From assembly GCA_001804205.1 (NCBI GenBank), contig MHFM01000042.1, forward strand, positions 41,693 to 50,504: a DNA stretch of 8,812 nucleotides. Reading direction: 5' to 3'. Below, one piece after another: positions 8,059-8,812 of the stretch; the first letter of the stretch is position 1; each line of letters begins with the position of its first letter. A model generated the notes under the pieces. That model searched no databases. It saw only the letters and a program-made list of their open reading frames with translations, and was not told the DNA's origin. A program made the position numbers and the translations under genes. This DNA is from Omnitrophica bacterium RIFCSPLOWO2_01_FULL_45_10b (GTDB lineage Bacteria > Omnitrophota > Omnitrophia > Omnitrophales > Danuiimicrobiaceae).

Positions 8059-8112
8059 GAAGATTTAACGGGATGAATCCAACCGTTAGCCCCGTTAGAT
8101 CTTCTTTAATTT
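8059..8112 (+). promoter_or_regulatory. Alternative terminator-like hairpin formed by arms B and C
   Basis: GAAGATTTAACGGG (8059-8072, arm B) can pair with CCCGTTAGATCTTC (8091-8104, arm C) over 14 bp with a single G-U wobble and an 18-base loop. TTTAATTT (8105-8112) follows. This structure excludes both the A:B stem and the C:D stem because it uses one arm of each. That arrangement is what a transcription attenuator upstream of ispD would need, but no leader peptide, ligand-binding domain or protein site is recognised, so the regulatory role is a hypothesis. Confidence 0.35.
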
Positions 8113-8192
8113 GGTTTAATACTAAGAAATTGATTGTAATATGCGTTTGAAGAAAATTGTTGGTATGAAAGAAAGATCTAACGGGGTTAGTG
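8084..8192. repeat. Inverted repeat 2 (arms C and D) enclosing the ispD start codon
   Basis: CCCCGTTAGATCTT (8090-8103, arm C) is the exact reverse complement of AAGATCTAACGGGG (8173-8186, arm D). As RNA the stem extends six further pairs outward (8084-8089 with 8187-8192), three of them G-U wobbles. TTAG borders the 97-bp element on both sides (8086-8089 and 8187-8190), compatible with a short target duplication. Arm D also contains CTAAC-GGG-GTTAG (8178-8190), a small palindrome. Arm D lies inside ispD and encodes about residues 12-17 counted from the ATG at 8141. Both candidate ispD start codons (8141 and 8165) fall in the 69-base loop. The core GATYTAACGGG is shared with inverted repeat 1. 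Confidence 0.75.
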
Positions 8193-8812
8193 TTATTATC
8201 CCTGCCGCAGGTGAGGGTCGCAGGTTTCGTGAAAGTAGAAATGGGTCAGCGTCGTCGCGCTCTAAAGGCCGCACGACGATAGACAAACTTTACTTTCAGA
8301 TTCAAGGCCGTCCTTTAATTGTTCATGCCTTGAGGGCGTTTGATTCGGTTTCTTCAGTGCAGGAAATCATCGTCGCATTGGGGCCTGGAGGCCAGACCCG
8401 TTTCCGCCGTGAGATTTTATCCCGCATGAAATTTAAAAAGCCCGTGGTTTTGGTGCGCGGAGGCGCGACGCGTGCCGAGTCTGTTTGGCAGGCGCTCAAG
8501 CGGGTTTCAAAAAAGAGCGCTTATGTGTGCGTTCATGATGCCGCGCGCCCATTGGTTCAATCCGCTTGGGTGACACATTTGCTTCAAAATTTAAACGGTT
8601 GGGATGGCGTAGTTTTGGGCCGCCGCGCGACTGCTACGGTAAAAGTGTTTCAGAGCGGTACCGGAAAAATTAAAAAGACACTTGATCGAAATCAAATTTT
8701 TGAGGCCGAAACGCCCCAGATTTTTAAAAAAGATGTCCTTTTAAAAGCCTATCAAGCGCTTGGCAGCCGCGCTTTTCATGCAACGGACGATGCTTCGCTT
8801 GTTGAAACCACA
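8141..8812 (+). CDS. ispD: 2-C-methyl-D-erythritol 4-phosphate cytidylyltransferase IspD (partial, 3' end outside window)
   Basis: This open frame runs off the window end after 224 codons. IspD joins CTP and methylerythritol phosphate in the MEP isoprenoid pathway. Visible family motifs, counted from 8141, are VIIPAAGEGRRF (18-29, nucleotide-binding loop), RGGATRAESV (106-115), VHDAARPL (131-138), DRNQIFEAETPQIF (182-195) and TDDAS (215-219, usually TDEAS or TDDAS). Lys49 in DKLYF takes the place of the catalytic Lys in the usual PKQY/F. About 19 residues separate RRF from this Lys instead of about 5, an insertion rich in Ser, Arg and Gly. The start is uncertain: ATG 8141 and ATG 8165 are both in frame and neither has a good Shine-Dalgarno. 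The shorter form, beginning MKERSNGVSVI, is nearer normal family length. An in-frame stop at 8123-8125 excludes longer forms. The position after the PIN/TRAM gene matches the Firmicutes order yacL-ispD. Confidence 0.9.
   Translation, partial: MRLKKIVGMKERSNGVSVIIPAAGEGRRFRESRNGSASSRSKGRTTIDKLYFQIQGRPLIVHALRAFDSVSSVQEIIVALGPGGQTRFRREILSRMKFKKPVVLVRGGATRAESVWQALKRVSKKSAYVCVHDAARPLVQSAWVTHLLQNLNGWDGVVLGRRATATVKVFQSGTGKIKKTLDRNQIFEAETPQIFKKDVLLKAYQALGSRAFHATDDASLVETT
8231..8297. repeat. Imperfect palindrome within the ispD N-terminal coding region
   Basis: The outer arms GAAAGTA (8231-8237) and TACTTTC (8291-8297) are exact reverse complements. Inside them GTC (8245-8247) faces GAC (8282-8284), and TCGTCG (8252-8257) faces CGACGA (8274-8279), with mismatches and small offsets between. 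The palindrome covers the DNA for the extra residues of IspD (about residues 30-48). It may be a degenerate inserted palindromic element that kept the reading frame, or chance complementarity in Ser/Arg codons. Confidence 0.4.

Larger units (their letters stand above)
7959..8080. repeat. Inverted repeat 1 (arms A and B) spanning the yacL stop codon
   Basis: Arm A (7965-7977, ATCCCGTTAAATC) is the exact reverse complement of arm B (8062-8074). After a 2-base mismatch, pairing continues for 4 bp (7959-7962 with 8077-8080). The same region also contains a 10-bp direct repeat, GGATGAATCC, at 7959-7968 and 8071-8080, bordering a 102-bp core that begins CGTTAAATC and ends GATTTAACG. This is the form of a miniature inverted-repeat element with a target duplication, although GGATGAATCC is itself nearly palindromic, which weakens that reading. 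As RNA, the two arms would close a junction around the hairpins at 7980-7994 and 8029-8056. The stop codon of the upstream gene lies inside arm A. Confidence 0.75.

Noticed and set aside
8113..8140. Possible promoter for ispD (TTGGTT and TAATAC-like hexamers)
   Set aside because: The hexamers are not correctly spaced and the stretch is simply AT-rich, so no promoter is supported.
1..8812. CRISPR arrays, tRNA or rRNA genes, transposase genes
   Set aside because: No regularly spaced direct repeats, cloverleaf, rRNA segment or transposase motif was seen on reading both strands.

Overview
The window (about 46% G+C by impression, not computed) carries seven protein genes, all on the + strand and closely packed. 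The set suggests a diderm (outer-membrane) bacterium: it encodes an MCE/Mla-type phospholipid transporter and an AsmA/TamB-like envelope protein, yet the frame clpC ... yacL-type PIN/TRAM gene - ispD matches the Firmicutes order clpC-radA-disA-yacL-ispD-ispF. Together with the protein style this hints at an uncultivated diderm lineage such as Omnitrophota or a relative. That assignment is an inference from general resemblance, not from a search.

Layout. Positions 21-2471 hold clpC (complete Hsp100 unfoldase). After 15 bp comes an AsmA/TamB-like membrane-anchored protein (2487-4409), then mlaE (4417-5238), mlaF (5250-6065) and mlaD (6094-6873). The gaps are only 7-28 bp, and three ribosome-binding sites overlap or abut the preceding stop codon, so these five genes look like one transcription unit. 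A good intrinsic terminator candidate at 6906-6941 closes it. It is followed by the YacL-like PIN/TRAM protein (6955-7974), a 166-bp repeat-rich spacer, and the start of ispD (8141 to beyond the window end).

How the genes fit together. MlaE, MlaF and MlaD make a complete inner-membrane ABC/MCE core (permease, ATPase, substrate-binding ring). No MlaC shuttle, MlaB or MlaA is seen, but an AsmA/TamB-like protein sits directly upstream and is a plausible partner for lipid passage across the periplasm. ClpC (protein quality control), the PIN/TRAM protein (probable RNA-directed function at the membrane) and IspD (isoprenoid precursors) are housekeeping functions.

The most unusual part is 7959-8300. 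Four related arms with the core GATYTAACGGG lie around the yacL-ispD junction. They form two successive inverted repeats, one spanning the yacL stop codon and the other enclosing the ispD start codon. The second and third arms can also pair with each other into a terminator-like hairpin, so the layout resembles an attenuator or two nested miniature palindromic elements. Just downstream, ispD carries an in-frame insertion of about 14 residues between its two N-terminal substrate-binding motifs, encoded by an imperfect 67-bp palindrome.
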